A stretch of 64,000 bases of DNA from Noviherbaspirillum sedimenti (GTDB lineage Bacteria; Pseudomonadota; Gammaproteobacteria; Burkholderiales; Burkholderiaceae_D): assembly GCF_003590835.1 (NCBI RefSeq), contig NZ_QYUQ01000002.1:930001-994000 (forward strand). Reading direction: 5' to 3'. Each line of letters opens with the position of its first letter. Position 1 is the stretch's first letter. Below, piece by piece: positions 42,791-51,531 of the stretch. The notes under the pieces were generated by a model. It made no database searches. It was given only the letters and a program-made list of their open reading frames with translations, and was not told the DNA's origin. The position numbers and the translations under genes are program-made.

Positions 42791-43795
42791 ATGCTACCGT
42801 CAAATTCCCGTCGCGGACTCTTACTCCTTCCCCTTGCGTTGCTGGCTGGCTGCGATACGGTTCTTCTGAATCCCGCCGGCGATGTCGCCAACCAGCAAGG
42901 CCAACTCATCCTGATTGCGACCGGGCTGATGTTGCTGATTGTCGTGCCGGTGATCTTTTTTACCCTGCTGTTCGCCTGGCGGTACCGTAAAGGCAGTGCC
43001 AGGGCCGAAGCCGATTACGATCCTGACTGGGACCATTCGACCAAGCTGGAACTGCTCATCTGGGGCGTGCCGCTGCTGCTGATCATTATCCTCGGCATGA
43101 TCACCTGGATCAGCACCCACAAGCTGGACCCGTACCGTCCGCTGGATCGCCTCGACGCCAACCGGCCGATTCCGGCCGACGTCAAGCCGCTGGAAGTCCA
43201 GGTGGTGTCGCTGGACTGGAAGTGGCTGTTCATCTATCCGGAGCTGGGCGTGGCGACCGTCAATGAACTGGTCACGCCGGTGGACGTGCCGATTCGCTTC
43301 AAGCTGACCTCGTCGACCGTGATGAACACCTTCTATGTGCCCGACCTGGCAGGCATGATCTACACCATGGCGGGCATGGAAACCCAGCTTAACGCGGTCA
43401 TCAACAAGGTCGGCGCTTACGACGGCTTTTCCGCCCACTACAGCGGCGCCGGCTTCTCGCAGATGCGCTTCAAGTACCACGGCGTGAGCCAGGGCGATTT
43501 CGACGCCTGGGTCGCGAAAACCAAGGCGACCGGCGGCACGCTGGACCGCAGCGCTTACCTGGCACTGGAGCCACCCTCCAGCGCCGAGCCGGTGCGCCGC
43601 TTCGGCGACGTTGCGCCGGGCCTGTTCCATACGATCGTCAACCGTTGCGTGGCGCCTGACACCGTCTGCCTCGACAAGATGATGGCCGACGACGCCATGC
43701 GCATCCGCACTGCGCTGCAACAGAAGGCGCAGCAGCCAGGCGCGCCAGCCCCGCAACAAGAGAACGTCTCGTCCTCCCATTCCCATCACGAGTAA
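42791..43795 (+). CDS. cyoA: Cytochrome o ubiquinol oxidase subunit II
   Basis: A 334-residue lipoprotein subunit. The signal ends in the lipobox LLAGC (Cys near residue 22). Two membrane spans follow ([42 protein letters not shown]), then a periplasmic cupredoxin domain with [12 protein letters not shown] and [19 protein letters not shown]. The copper-A ligands of cytochrome c oxidases are absent, as expected for a quinol oxidase. It is the first gene of cyoABCD and starts after a T-rich stretch without a strong ribosome site. The complex oxidises ubiquinol and reduces O2, pumping protons. Confidence 0.96.
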   Translation: MLPSNSRRGLLLLPLALLAGCDTVLLNPAGDVANQQGQLILIATGLMLLIVVPVIFFTLLFAWRYRKGSARAEADYDPDWDHSTKLELLIWGVPLLLIIILGMITWISTHKLDPYRPLDRLDANRPIPADVKPLEVQVVSLDWKWLFIYPELGVATVNELVTPVDVPIRFKLTSSTVMNTFYVPDLAGMIYTMAGMETQLNAVINKVGAYDGFSAHYSGAGFSQMRFKYHGVSQGDFDAWVAKTKATGGTLDRSAYLALEPPSSAEPVRRFGDVAPGLFHTIVNRCVAPDTVCLDKMMADDAMRIRTALQQKAQQPGAPAPQQENVSSSHSHHE

Positions 43796-43797
43796 CC

Positions 43798-45804
43798 ATG
43801 CAAGCTCATACTGAAATGACGACGTCGCCCATTTTCGGGCGCCTGAGCTGGGATTCAGTTCCCTTTCACGACCCGATCATCCTGGCCACCTTTGCCATGG
43901 TCGCCCTGGGCGGCCTGGCTGTCCTTGCCGCGTTGACGAAATTCCGCCTGTGGGGCCCCTTGTGGCGCGACTGGATCACCAGCATCGACCACAAGAAGAT
44001 CGGCATCATGTACATCATCCTCGGTATCGTGATGCTGCTGCGCGGCTTTGCCGACGGCATCATGATGCGCGCCCAGCAGATGCTTGCCGTGGGCGAGTCG
44101 GCCGGCTACCTGCCGCCGCACCACTATGACCAGATCTTCACCGCGCACGGCGTGATCATGATCTTCTTCGTCGCCATGCCGCTGGTCACCGGCCTGATGA
44201 ACTACATCATCCCGCTGCAGATCGGCGCGCGCGACGTCGCGTTCCCGTTCCTTAACAACTTCAGCTTCTGGATGACTGCCATGGGCGCGGCACTGGTGAT
44301 GCTGTCGCTGTTCGTCGGTGAATTCGCCACCACCGGCTGGCTGGCCTTTCCGCCGCTGTCGGGCATCCTGGCAAGCCCGGGCGTGGGGGTGGATTACTAC
44401 ATCTGGGCATTGCAGGTCGCCGGTGTAGGGACGACGCTATCGGGCATCAACCTGATCGCCACCATCGTCAAGATGCGCGCGCCGGGCATGACCTGGATGC
44501 GCATGCCGGTGTTTACCTGGACGTCGCTGTGCACCAACGTGCTGATCGTCGCTTCTTTCCCGGTGCTGACCGCCGTGCTCGGCCTGCTGTCGCTCGACCG
44601 CATCTTCGACACCAACTTCTTCACCAATGATCTGGGCGGCAACGCCATGATGTACGTGAACCTGATCTGGATCTGGGGCCACCCCGAAGTGTATATCCTG
44701 ATCCTGCCGGCGTTCGGCGTCTTCTCGGAAATCGTCGCCACCTTCTGCGGCAAGCGCCTGTTCGGCTACGCCTCGATGGTGTACGCGACCGCGGCCATCA
44801 TGATCCTGTCCTACCTGGTCTGGCTGCACCACTTCTTCACCATGGGCTCCGGCGCCAGCGTGAATTCCTTCTTCGGCATCACCACGATGATCATCTCGAT
44901 CCCGACGGGCGCCAAGATCTTCAACTGGCTGTTTACCATGTACAAGGGCCGCATCCGCTTCGAATTGCCGATGTTGTGGACCATCGCCTTCATGGTCACC
45001 TTCACGGTCGGCGGCATGACGGGCGTGCTGCTGGCGGTGCCGGCGGCCGACTTCGTGCTGCACAACAGCCTGTTCCTGATCGCCCACTTTCACAACGTGA
45101 TCATCGGCGGCGTGGTGTTTGGCATGTTTGCCGGCATCAACTACTGGTTCCCCAAAGCCTTCGGCTACAAGCTCGATGAATTCTGGGGCAAGTGCTCGTT
45201 CTGGTGCTGGGTGATCGGCTTCTACCTCGCCTTCATGCCGCTGTACGTGCTCGGCCTGATGGGCGCGACCCGCCGCCTGAACCAGATCGAGGATCCGGCC
45301 ATGCAGATCTGGCTCAATATCGCCTTCTTCGGCGCCGTCCTGATCGCCCTGGGCATCGCCGCCATGCTGATGCAGTTCTATGTCAGCTTCCGGAACCGCC
45401 ATGCCCTGCGCGACGTTAGCGGCGATCCGTGGAACGGCCGTACCCTGGAATGGGCGACCTCGTCGCCGCCGCCGGACTACAACTTCGCCTTCACGCCGGT
45501 GGTGCATGACCGCGATGCCTTTACCGACATGAAGCGCAACGGCTACCGCCGTCCGCTGGCCGACTTCCTGCCGATCCACATGCCGAAGAACACCTCGGCC
45601 GGCTTCATCATCGCAGCGCTTTCCGCGGTGTTCGGCTTCGCCATGATCTGGCACATCTGGTGGCTGGCCGCTGCAAGCTTTGCCGTAATGGTGGTTGGCA
45701 TCATCCTCCATACCTTCAATTACAAACGCGACTTTTACATTCCGGCCGAGGAAGTGACTTCGACCGAAAACGCCCGCACCCGTCTGTTGGAAAGCCATGT
45801 CTGA
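43798..45804 (+). CDS. cyoB: Cytochrome o ubiquinol oxidase subunit I
   Basis: A 668-residue haem-copper oxidase catalytic subunit of the CyoB/QoxB type. It has the low-spin haem His in [11 protein letters not shown], the copper-B/Tyr cross-link motif [15 protein letters not shown], the LHHFFTMG copper-B histidine pair, and [13 protein letters not shown] for the two haem ligands near residue 425. The ubiquinol-site region RxxDQ-like near the N-terminus is present in the usual position. It follows cyoA by two bases and overlaps cyoC by eight. Confidence 0.98.
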   Translation: MQAHTEMTTSPIFGRLSWDSVPFHDPIILATFAMVALGGLAVLAALTKFRLWGPLWRDWITSIDHKKIGIMYIILGIVMLLRGFADGIMMRAQQMLAVGESAGYLPPHHYDQIFTAHGVIMIFFVAMPLVTGLMNYIIPLQIGARDVAFPFLNNFSFWMTAMGAALVMLSLFVGEFATTGWLAFPPLSGILASPGVGVDYYIWALQVAGVGTTLSGINLIATIVKMRAPGMTWMRMPVFTWTSLCTNVLIVASFPVLTAVLGLLSLDRIFDTNFFTNDLGGNAMMYVNLIWIWGHPEVYILILPAFGVFSEIVATFCGKRLFGYASMVYATAAIMILSYLVWLHHFFTMGSGASVNSFFGITTMIISIPTGAKIFNWLFTMYKGRIRFELPMLWTIAFMVTFTVGGMTGVLLAVPAADFVLHNSLFLIAHFHNVIIGGVVFGMFAGINYWFPKAFGYKLDEFWGKCSFWCWVIGFYLAFMPLYVLGLMGATRRLNQIEDPAMQIWLNIAFFGAVLIALGIAAMLMQFYVSFRNRHALRDVSGDPWNGRTLEWATSSPPPDYNFAFTPVVHDRDAFTDMKRNGYRRPLADFLPIHMPKNTSAGFIIAALSAVFGFAMIWHIWWLAAASFAVMVVGIILHTFNYKRDFYIPAEEVTSTENARTRLLESHV

Positions 45805-46432
45805 AATCACTGCAACTAATGCCGGCGCCGTGAGCGCTGATACAAGCGCGCGCTACCACGTGCGCGAACACCACCCGGAAAACGGCACGAACCTGGGGTT
45901 CTGGATGTACCTGATGAGCGACTGCCTCATCTTCGCCTGCCTGTTCGCGACCTATGCCGTGCTGGGCCGCAGCTACGCCGGCGGGCCGTCGGGCGCCGAA
46001 CTGTTCGATCTGAAGCTGATTGCGATCAACACGTCGTTCCTGCTGCTGTCGTCGATCACCTATGGCTTTGCCATGCTGGAATCGCAGCGCAAGCGCGTCG
46101 GCAGCACACTGCTGTGGCTGGGCATTACCGGCGTATTCGGCCTGGCCTTCCTGGGACTGGAACTGTATGAGTTCTCGCACCTGATCCACCAGGGCGCCGG
46201 ACCGCAGCGCAGCGCCTTCCTCAGCGCGTTCTTCGCGCTGGTCGGCACCCACGGCCTGCACGTGTTCTTCGGCATCATCTGGCTGGTGACCCTGATGTTC
46301 CAGATCAAGAAGCACGGCCTGATCCCGGAAAACCGCCGCCGCATGGCTTGCCTGTCCATGTTCTGGCACTTCCTGGACGTGATCTGGATCGGTGTCTTTA
46401 CCTTCGTCTACCTGATGGGAGTCCTGCCATGA
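45797..46432 (+). CDS. cyoC: Cytochrome o ubiquinol oxidase subunit III
   Basis: A 211-residue subunit with five membrane spans, matching CyoC ([24 protein letters not shown] at the start of span 1; [35 protein letters not shown] at the end). Subunit III stabilises the complex and carries lipids near the proton and oxygen paths. It overlaps cyoB by eight bases and shares ATGA with cyoD, so the subunits are translationally coupled. Confidence 0.97.
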   Translation: MSEITATNAGAVSADTSARYHVREHHPENGTNLGFWMYLMSDCLIFACLFATYAVLGRSYAGGPSGAELFDLKLIAINTSFLLLSSITYGFAMLESQRKRVGSTLLWLGITGVFGLAFLGLELYEFSHLIHQGAGPQRSAFLSAFFALVGTHGLHVFFGIIWLVTLMFQIKKHGLIPENRRRMACLSMFWHFLDVIWIGVFTFVYLMGVLP

Positions 46433-46848
46433 GCGACCTTCACCACAAGCATTCCCACACCGACGGTCACGGCCACCATGACCACCATGGCCATGACGAT
46501 CATGCCGCGCACGGCAGCCTGAAAGAGTATGTGATAGGCTTTGTGCTGTCGGTGATTCTGACGGCAATTCCGTTCTGGCTAGTCATGGGCAACGTGTTCG
46601 AGAACACGGCTACGACAGGCTATGTCGTCATGGGCTTTGCCGCCGTACAAGTTCTGGTTCACATGGTCTATTTCCTGCACATGAACTTCCGTTCCGAGGG
46701 CGGCTGGTCGATGATGGCGCTGATCTTCACCGTGCTCATCCTGGTCATCGTCCTGGCCGGTTCGCTGTGGGTCATGCATCACATGAATCACAACATGATG
46801 CCGGGCATGTCGCCTGGCGGCGCGCACCAGATGCACAACATGGAATGA
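46429..46848 (+). CDS. cyoD: Cytochrome o ubiquinol oxidase subunit IV
   Basis: A 139-residue protein. The His-rich cytosolic start (HHKHSHTDGHGHHDHHGHDD) is followed by the CyoD membrane domain: GSLKEYVIGFVLSVILTAIPFW, then QVLVHMVYFLHMNF and a third span. The C-terminus is Met/His-rich (HHMNHNMMPGMSPGGAHQMH), which may bind metal. The ATG overlaps the cyoC stop (ATGA). A start 27 codons earlier exists in frame but lies inside cyoC. Confidence 0.95.
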   Translation: MSDLHHKHSHTDGHGHHDHHGHDDHAAHGSLKEYVIGFVLSVILTAIPFWLVMGNVFENTATTGYVVMGFAAVQVLVHMVYFLHMNFRSEGGWSMMALIFTVLILVIVLAGSLWVMHHMNHNMMPGMSPGGAHQMHNME

Positions 46849-47741
46849 CAAAGCCTGCAGGGCAGGGTGGCGCTTCCTCCGGGGAAGCCACCCCACGTTC
46901 TCATTCACTCGCCGCGCTCGTGACGCTTGCCGTCTGCGCGGCGCTTGCGTTTACGGGCTTTGTCGCGCTGGGCACCTGGCAGGTGCAGCGGCTGCAATGG
47001 AAGACTGCGCTCATCGAACGGGTCGAGCAGCGCATCCATGCAGATCCTGTCGCCGCGCCCGGCCCGCAACGCTGGCCACAGATGACGGCCTTATCCGACG
47101 AATACCGGCGCGTCAGCATCACCGGCAGCTTTCTGCACGAGTTGACCACCCTGGTCCAGGCCTCGACGACACTGGGGGCCGGCTACTGGGTCATGACGCC
47201 CCTGCGCAGCGCCGATGGCAGCAGCGCCGATGGCAGCATCGTGCTGATCAACCGCGGCTTTATTCCGGCCGGCCCGGCCGGGCGCATCGCAGCGCCGGCA
47301 GCCGCCACGAATGCCGCGCCGGCCGCACAGGCCGCGCCGGCCGTGACCGTGACGGGCTTGCTGCGCATGAGCCAGCCCGGCGGCGGATTTCTGCGCCAAA
47401 ACGATCCGCTCAATAAGCGCTGGTATTCCCGTGACGTTGAAGCAATTGCAACGGCGAGCAAACTTTCCCGGGTTGCGCCATACTTCGTGGATGCGGACGC
47501 GGCAAGCGCTTCCGCGCATGCAGCGCCAGGTGAAAGCGCCGCCGATCGCCCCATAGGCGGTCTGACGGTGGTTTCCTTCCCCAATAACCACCTGGTCTAT
47601 GCGCTGACCTGGTATGCCTTGGCATTGATGACTGCCGCGGCCGCGTTCTGGGTGGCGCGCGAGGAGCGCCGCACGCGGCGCGCCGCTGGCGAAGCGGGAC
47701 GCCGGCGCGATCAAGACAGTGAAAATGGCAGGACTGACTGA
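46845..47741 (+). CDS. SURF1 family oxidase assembly protein
   Basis: About 298 residues of the SURF1/Shy1 type. An N-terminal span (LAALVTLAVCAALAFTGFVALGTWQ, ending in the signature GTWQVQRLQWK) is followed by a periplasmic domain with RRVSITGSFLHE and IVLINRGFIPAG. A C-terminal span is in SFPNNHLVYALTWYALALMTAAAAFWV. SURF1 helps insert haem into subunit I of haem-copper oxidases. It shares ATGA with cyoD. No cyoE haem O synthase is present in the window, so SURF1 takes the place usually held by cyoE. Confidence 0.92.
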   Translation: MTKPAGQGGASSGEATPRSHSLAALVTLAVCAALAFTGFVALGTWQVQRLQWKTALIERVEQRIHADPVAAPGPQRWPQMTALSDEYRRVSITGSFLHELTTLVQASTTLGAGYWVMTPLRSADGSSADGSIVLINRGFIPAGPAGRIAAPAAATNAAPAAQAAPAVTVTGLLRMSQPGGGFLRQNDPLNKRWYSRDVEAIATASKLSRVAPYFVDADAASASAHAAPGESAADRPIGGLTVVSFPNNHLVYALTWYALALMTAAAAFWVAREERRTRRAAGEAGRRRDQDSENGRTD

Positions 47742-49074
47742 CACAATCGAAAAGCGCATCGGCATGAAAGGGTGGTCGGCAATGGCCGCCGGCGTCGGCA
47801 GGACTGCCGGCCACAAGAACATGCTGCAACTGATCCACCTGCGCTGGATCGCCGTGATCGGACAGATCACGACCATCGCCGTCGTCAGCGCCGGCATGGG
47901 GATCCGTCTGCCGCTGCAGCAGATGCTGCTGGTGCTCGCCTGCCTCGTCGTCTTCAACTTCGCCAGCCAGTGGTGGTGGAACAAGGGCAGGGCGGTCACC
48001 AACCTGCATCTGTTCTTCGCGCTGCTGGTGGATGTCGCCAGCCTGACGGCGCAACTCTATTTCAGCGGCGGCACCACCAATCCCTTCGCCTCGCTTTACC
48101 TGCTCCAGGTCATCATCAGCGCAGTGCTGCTCGCAGCCTGGTCGACCTGGACAATCGTCGCCATCACCACAGCCTGCCTGCTAAGCCTGGCCGACATCGC
48201 CAAGCCGCTGCGCGAGTTGCTTGGTCCGGAACAGGACGTTGCCGAGTTGTATGTGATGGGCCTGGTGACCTGCTTCGTGATCAACGCCGCCTTGCTGGTG
48301 GTATTCATCACCCGCATTTCCAGCAACCTGCGCGCAGGCGATGCGCAACTGGCCCGCATGCGCCAGCGGGCCGCCGAAGAAGAGCATATCGTGCGCATGG
48401 GCCTGCTGGCATCGGGCGCCGCGCACGAGCTTGGTACTCCGCTGGCGACGCTGTCCGTCATCCTGGGCGACTGGCGGCGCATGCCGGCGTTCCGTGACAA
48501 CAGCGAACTACAGGAGGAAATTGTGGAGATGCAGGCGCAACTGCAACGCTGCAAGTCCATCGTCAGCGGCATTCTGCTGTCCGCAGGCGAGGCGCGCGGC
48601 GAATCGTCCGTCAGGACCACCATCCGTACTTTCCTCAATGACCTGGTTACGGAATGGCGTGCCAGCAGGCCAGTGGCGACCTTTGTCTATGAAAACCACA
48701 TGCCGCACGACCTCCCGGTGGTGTTCGATTCCACCCTGAAGCAGACGATCGTCAATATGCTCGACAACGCGCTCGAGGCTTCACCGAAATGGCTAGGCCT
48801 GGAAGCCAGGCTCAAGGATGATACCTTGCAACTGGAGGTAACGGATGCCGGACCAGGTTTTGCGCCGGCGATGCTGGCCGATTTCGGCAAGCCTTATCAA
48901 TCCAGCAAGGGGCGTCCGGGCAGCGGCCTGGGACTGTTCCTGGCGGTGAATGTCGCGCGCACGCTCGGCGGCACGATTTCGGCACGCAATGGCGCCGATG
49001 GCGGCGCCGCCGTGGAACTGCACATCCCGCTGTCGGCGATTGCACTGGAGGAGGAAGCAAAAGATGCCGGCTGA
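47719..49074 (+). CDS. regB: RegB/PrrB-type redox sensor histidine kinase
   Basis: About 451 residues (GTG at 47719; the ATG at 47725 is as likely). Six hydrophobic spans occupy ~35-215. Between spans 3 and 4 is the quinone-binding heptapeptide GGTTNPF. The H box GAAHELGTPLAT is the RegB/ActS signature, and a Cys in the following dimer helix (QRCKSIVSGIL) sits where RegB has its redox-active Cys. The ATPase domain has the N box MLDNALEAS, DAGPGF and GSGLGLFLAVN. RegB autophosphorylates under reducing, low-oxygen conditions. It overlaps the SURF1 gene and the regulator gene, so sensor, regulator and oxidase are in one transcriptional unit. Confidence 0.92.
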   Translation: MKMAGLTDTIEKRIGMKGWSAMAAGVGRTAGHKNMLQLIHLRWIAVIGQITTIAVVSAGMGIRLPLQQMLLVLACLVVFNFASQWWWNKGRAVTNLHLFFALLVDVASLTAQLYFSGGTTNPFASLYLLQVIISAVLLAAWSTWTIVAITTACLLSLADIAKPLRELLGPEQDVAELYVMGLVTCFVINAALLVVFITRISSNLRAGDAQLARMRQRAAEEEHIVRMGLLASGAAHELGTPLATLSVILGDWRRMPAFRDNSELQEEIVEMQAQLQRCKSIVSGILLSAGEARGESSVRTTIRTFLNDLVTEWRASRPVATFVYENHMPHDLPVVFDSTLKQTIVNMLDNALEASPKWLGLEARLKDDTLQLEVTDAGPGFAPAMLADFGKPYQSSKGRPGSGLGLFLAVNVARTLGGTISARNGADGGAAVELHIPLSAIALEEEAKDAG

Positions 49075-49600
49075 GCGCTTGCTGCTGATTATCGAAGACG
49101 ATGCCGCATTCGCGCGCACGCTCGGGCGCTCGTTCGAACGCCGCAACTATCACGTATTGCTGGCGGCGGATCTCGACAGGGCGGCTGAATTGCTTCAGGA
49201 GCATTCGCCAGGCTATGCGGTAGTCGACCTGAAATTGAACGGCAAGACTTCCGGACTGTCCTGCGTGCAAATGCTGCATGAGCATGATCCCGATATGCTG
49301 ATTGTCGTGCTGACCGGCTTTGCCAGCATCAACACCGCGGTCGAAGCCATCAAGCTGGGAGCCTGCCAATACCTGGCCAAGCCGTCCAACACCGATGATA
49401 TCGAAGCGGCGTTCGGCCATGTGGCCGGGACTGGCGAGGTCGAACTGACTAACCGGCCGACCTCGATCAAGACGCTGGAATGGGAACGCATCCACGAGGT
49501 GCTGGCCGAGACCGGATTCAATATTTCCGAAGCGGCGCGCCGCCTGGGCATGCATCGCCGCACGCTGGCGCGCAAGCTGGAAAAGCAGCGCGTCAAGTAA
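49064..49600 (+). CDS. regA: RegA/PrrA-type response regulator
   Basis: A 178-residue response regulator. The receiver domain has the acidic pair in IIEDDAAFAR, phosphorylation Asp in VVDLKLNGKTSG, the switch Thr in VVLTGFAS and Lys in LAKPSN. A short linker is followed by the Fis-like helix-turn-helix NISEAARRLGMHRRTLARKLEK, nearly invariant in RegA/PrrA/ActR. The start ATG overlaps the end of the kinase gene by 11 bases. RegA controls respiratory, carbon- and nitrogen-fixation genes, and here likely the cyo operon itself. Confidence 0.94.
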   Translation: MPAERLLLIIEDDAAFARTLGRSFERRNYHVLLAADLDRAAELLQEHSPGYAVVDLKLNGKTSGLSCVQMLHEHDPDMLIVVLTGFASINTAVEAIKLGACQYLAKPSNTDDIEAAFGHVAGTGEVELTNRPTSIKTLEWERIHEVLAETGFNISEAARRLGMHRRTLARKLEKQRVK

Positions 49601-49665
49601 TTCCGCGGCACCAATTTACCGTGCCGGAGTCAGATTGTGCATTGGCCGACATGCGGGGTAGGGCG

Positions 49666-50412
49666 ATGAATATTGGCAATGGCAATGCGCGGTCCAAAGC
49701 CGGCAAAGCGCTGCGTTCGAAGGCACGTCGCCAGGCGCTGGGCAAGCTTGGGGCGCTGGGCGCCGCCGGTCTGTTCGGCTTCGGCACTTCCAGGGCTGCG
49801 GAAACGGACGGCAGTTGCACCGTCATTCCGGAAGAAACGCAAGGACCTTATCTATTGCGCGCCATCCTGGGAAATCCAGCCATGGTGCGTAAAGATATCC
49901 GGGAAGGCAAAGCCGGCATCCCGCTGACACTTCGGCTCAAGGTAAAGAATGTCAGCGATGGCTGCAGGCCGATCGAAAATGCCGCAGTCTATATCTGGCA
50001 TTGCGACAAGGGTGGTAGTTATTCCGGCTACAGTTCCAGGGAAAACGGTAATCATGCGGATGAGACATTCCTGCGCGGAATCCAGATGACCGACAGGAAT
50101 GGCGAAGTCAACTTTACGACGATTTTTCCGGGATGGTATCCGGGAAGAATCACCCATATTCATTTCCAGGTCTATCTGAACGACAATCGCGCCGTCGCAG
50201 CTACGGCAACCAGTCAGCTGGCTTTTCCGCAAAACGTGACCAGAGCGGTCTACGATACGCCACTGTATCGCGGTCGCGGACAGAATAGGACCCTCAGCGA
50301 TATCAGCGAAGACGCTGTGTTCAGCGAAGGCGCCTCCCGCCAGATCGCTGCGGTTTCGGGGGATCCGACGCAAAGTCTTGCAGCGATGCTTGAGGTGGGC
50401 ATTGCTGGTTAG
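49666..50412 (+). CDS. Intradiol ring-cleavage dioxygenase-like exported protein
   Basis: About 248 residues. The N-terminus has a Tat-like signal (ARRQALGKLGALGAAGLFG, twin Arg before a hydrophobic core). The remaining domain is the beta-sandwich of protocatechuate 3,4-dioxygenase-type proteins: CTVIPEETQGPYL, then YIWHCDKGGSYSGY (first Tyr ligand) and FPGWYPGRITHIHFQVY (second Tyr and both His ligands), so the non-haem Fe(III) site is complete. Exported members of this family are poorly characterised; they may act on catechol-like compounds outside the cytosol. The start is uncertain (an ATG at 49651 is in frame). It has no catabolic neighbours. Confidence 0.85.
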   Translation: MNIGNGNARSKAGKALRSKARRQALGKLGALGAAGLFGFGTSRAAETDGSCTVIPEETQGPYLLRAILGNPAMVRKDIREGKAGIPLTLRLKVKNVSDGCRPIENAAVYIWHCDKGGSYSGYSSRENGNHADETFLRGIQMTDRNGEVNFTTIFPGWYPGRITHIHFQVYLNDNRAVAATATSQLAFPQNVTRAVYDTPLYRGRGQNRTLSDISEDAVFSEGASRQIAAVSGDPTQSLAAMLEVGIAG

Positions 50413-50516
50413 CGGGATGACGGGCGATCCCATCTCTGCTTTTCATGTTCAGTATGGCACGCACAATCGTGATTTCCTGCGGACTCGGATAAATTCTGGA
50501 TGATGGCGCATTCCTG

Positions 50517-51428
50517 TCATGCGAGGTTTTCCGTGGCGGAGGATGCGGCCGGCTCACGGGCCAGCGCGATGAAGGCTTGGAGATAGTCCGTTTCGAAGTC
50601 CGCTTCGCGAGCACCGAGAAAGATTTGCTTGGCAATTCCATCGGGTCCCAGACGCACTGGAACGACATCGACCTTGCTCGCGTATTCCCGCACCAGCCAG
50701 CGCGGCAAGGCGGCAACCCCGCGGCCGCTGGCCACCATCTGCATCATGATGTCCGTGGTCTCGATGGTCTTGTGGCGCTTGGGCGTCACGCCCGCAGGCA
50801 GCAGGAACTGGTTATAGATATCCAGACGGTCCTTGGCCACGGGATAGGTGATCAGCACCTCATGCGTGAGCTGCCGGGGCTCGACGTATCCGGCCCCCGC
50901 AAGCATATGGTTGCGAGCGACTGCCAGCACCTGTTCGTAGTCGAACACAGGTACAAATTTCAGTCCAGGTTTATAGAGCGGATCCGGCGTGACCAGCAAA
51001 TCGATCTCATAACCGAACAGCGCGCCGATGCCGCCGAACTGGAATTTCTGTTTAACGTCCACGTCGACGTCAGGCCATGCCGCCAAGTAGGGCGACACGA
51101 CCTTCAACAGCCATTGGTAACAAGGATGGCACTCCATCCCGATGCGCAGCGTGCCGCGCTCGCCTTGGGCGAACTGGCGCAGCTTGTCTTCTGCAAGGCT
51201 CAGCTGCGGCAGCACCCGATTGGCAACGGCAAGCAGATACTGCCCGGCCTGCGTCAGCCGGAGGCTGCGTCCCTCGCGCAGCCAGATGTCCGTTTCAAGT
51301 TGCTGTTCCAGCTTTTTCATAGTGTGACTCAATGCCGACTGCGTCACACACAGGACCTTGGCCGCTGCCGTCAGCGAACCCTGCTTTTCAACTTCCTGCA
51401 CGATGGACAAGTGGATACGTTCTAGCAT
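50517..51428 (-). CDS. metR: LysR family regulator MetR
   Basis: A 303-residue LysR-type regulator of the MetR branch: IHLSIVQEVEKQGSLTAAAKVL and TQSALSHTMKKLEQQL form the DNA-binding domain. RIGMECHPCYQWLLKVV at the start of the effector domain is the MetR-specific segment. MetR with homocysteine as coeffector activates metE and other methionine genes. It is divergent from metE, with an exact MetR site in the 103-base gap, so assignment is firm. Confidence 0.95.
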   Translation of the reverse strand: MLERIHLSIVQEVEKQGSLTAAAKVLCVTQSALSHTMKKLEQQLETDIWLREGRSLRLTQAGQYLLAVANRVLPQLSLAEDKLRQFAQGERGTLRIGMECHPCYQWLLKVVSPYLAAWPDVDVDVKQKFQFGGIGALFGYEIDLLVTPDPLYKPGLKFVPVFDYEQVLAVARNHMLAGAGYVEPRQLTHEVLITYPVAKDRLDIYNQFLLPAGVTPKRHKTIETTDIMMQMVASGRGVAALPRWLVREYASKVDVVPVRLGPDGIAKQIFLGAREADFETDYLQAFIALAREPAASSATENLA

Positions 51429-51434
51429 AACCGT

Positions 51435-51447
51435 TGAATTAAATTCA
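51435..51447. promoter_or_regulatory. MetR binding site
   Basis: TGAA-TTAAA-TTCA matches the known MetR consensus TGAA-N5-TTCA exactly. It lies 7 bases upstream of the metR start and about 85 bases before metE, placed to activate metE and repress metR. Confidence 0.85.
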
Positions 51448-51531
51448 TAGATTGATGAGGTAATACCATTTTACTTCATGAATCATCGCGGCTACGATCT
51501 ATTCCATTCTTGTTTCTTTTGGGAGCGATCC

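Noticed and set aside
51478..51531. Longer metE start (18 extra codons)
   Set aside because: It lies in the promoter region, begins 31 bases after the MetR site and lacks a ribosome site; MetE proteins start at the T-I-I-H-N-L segment.
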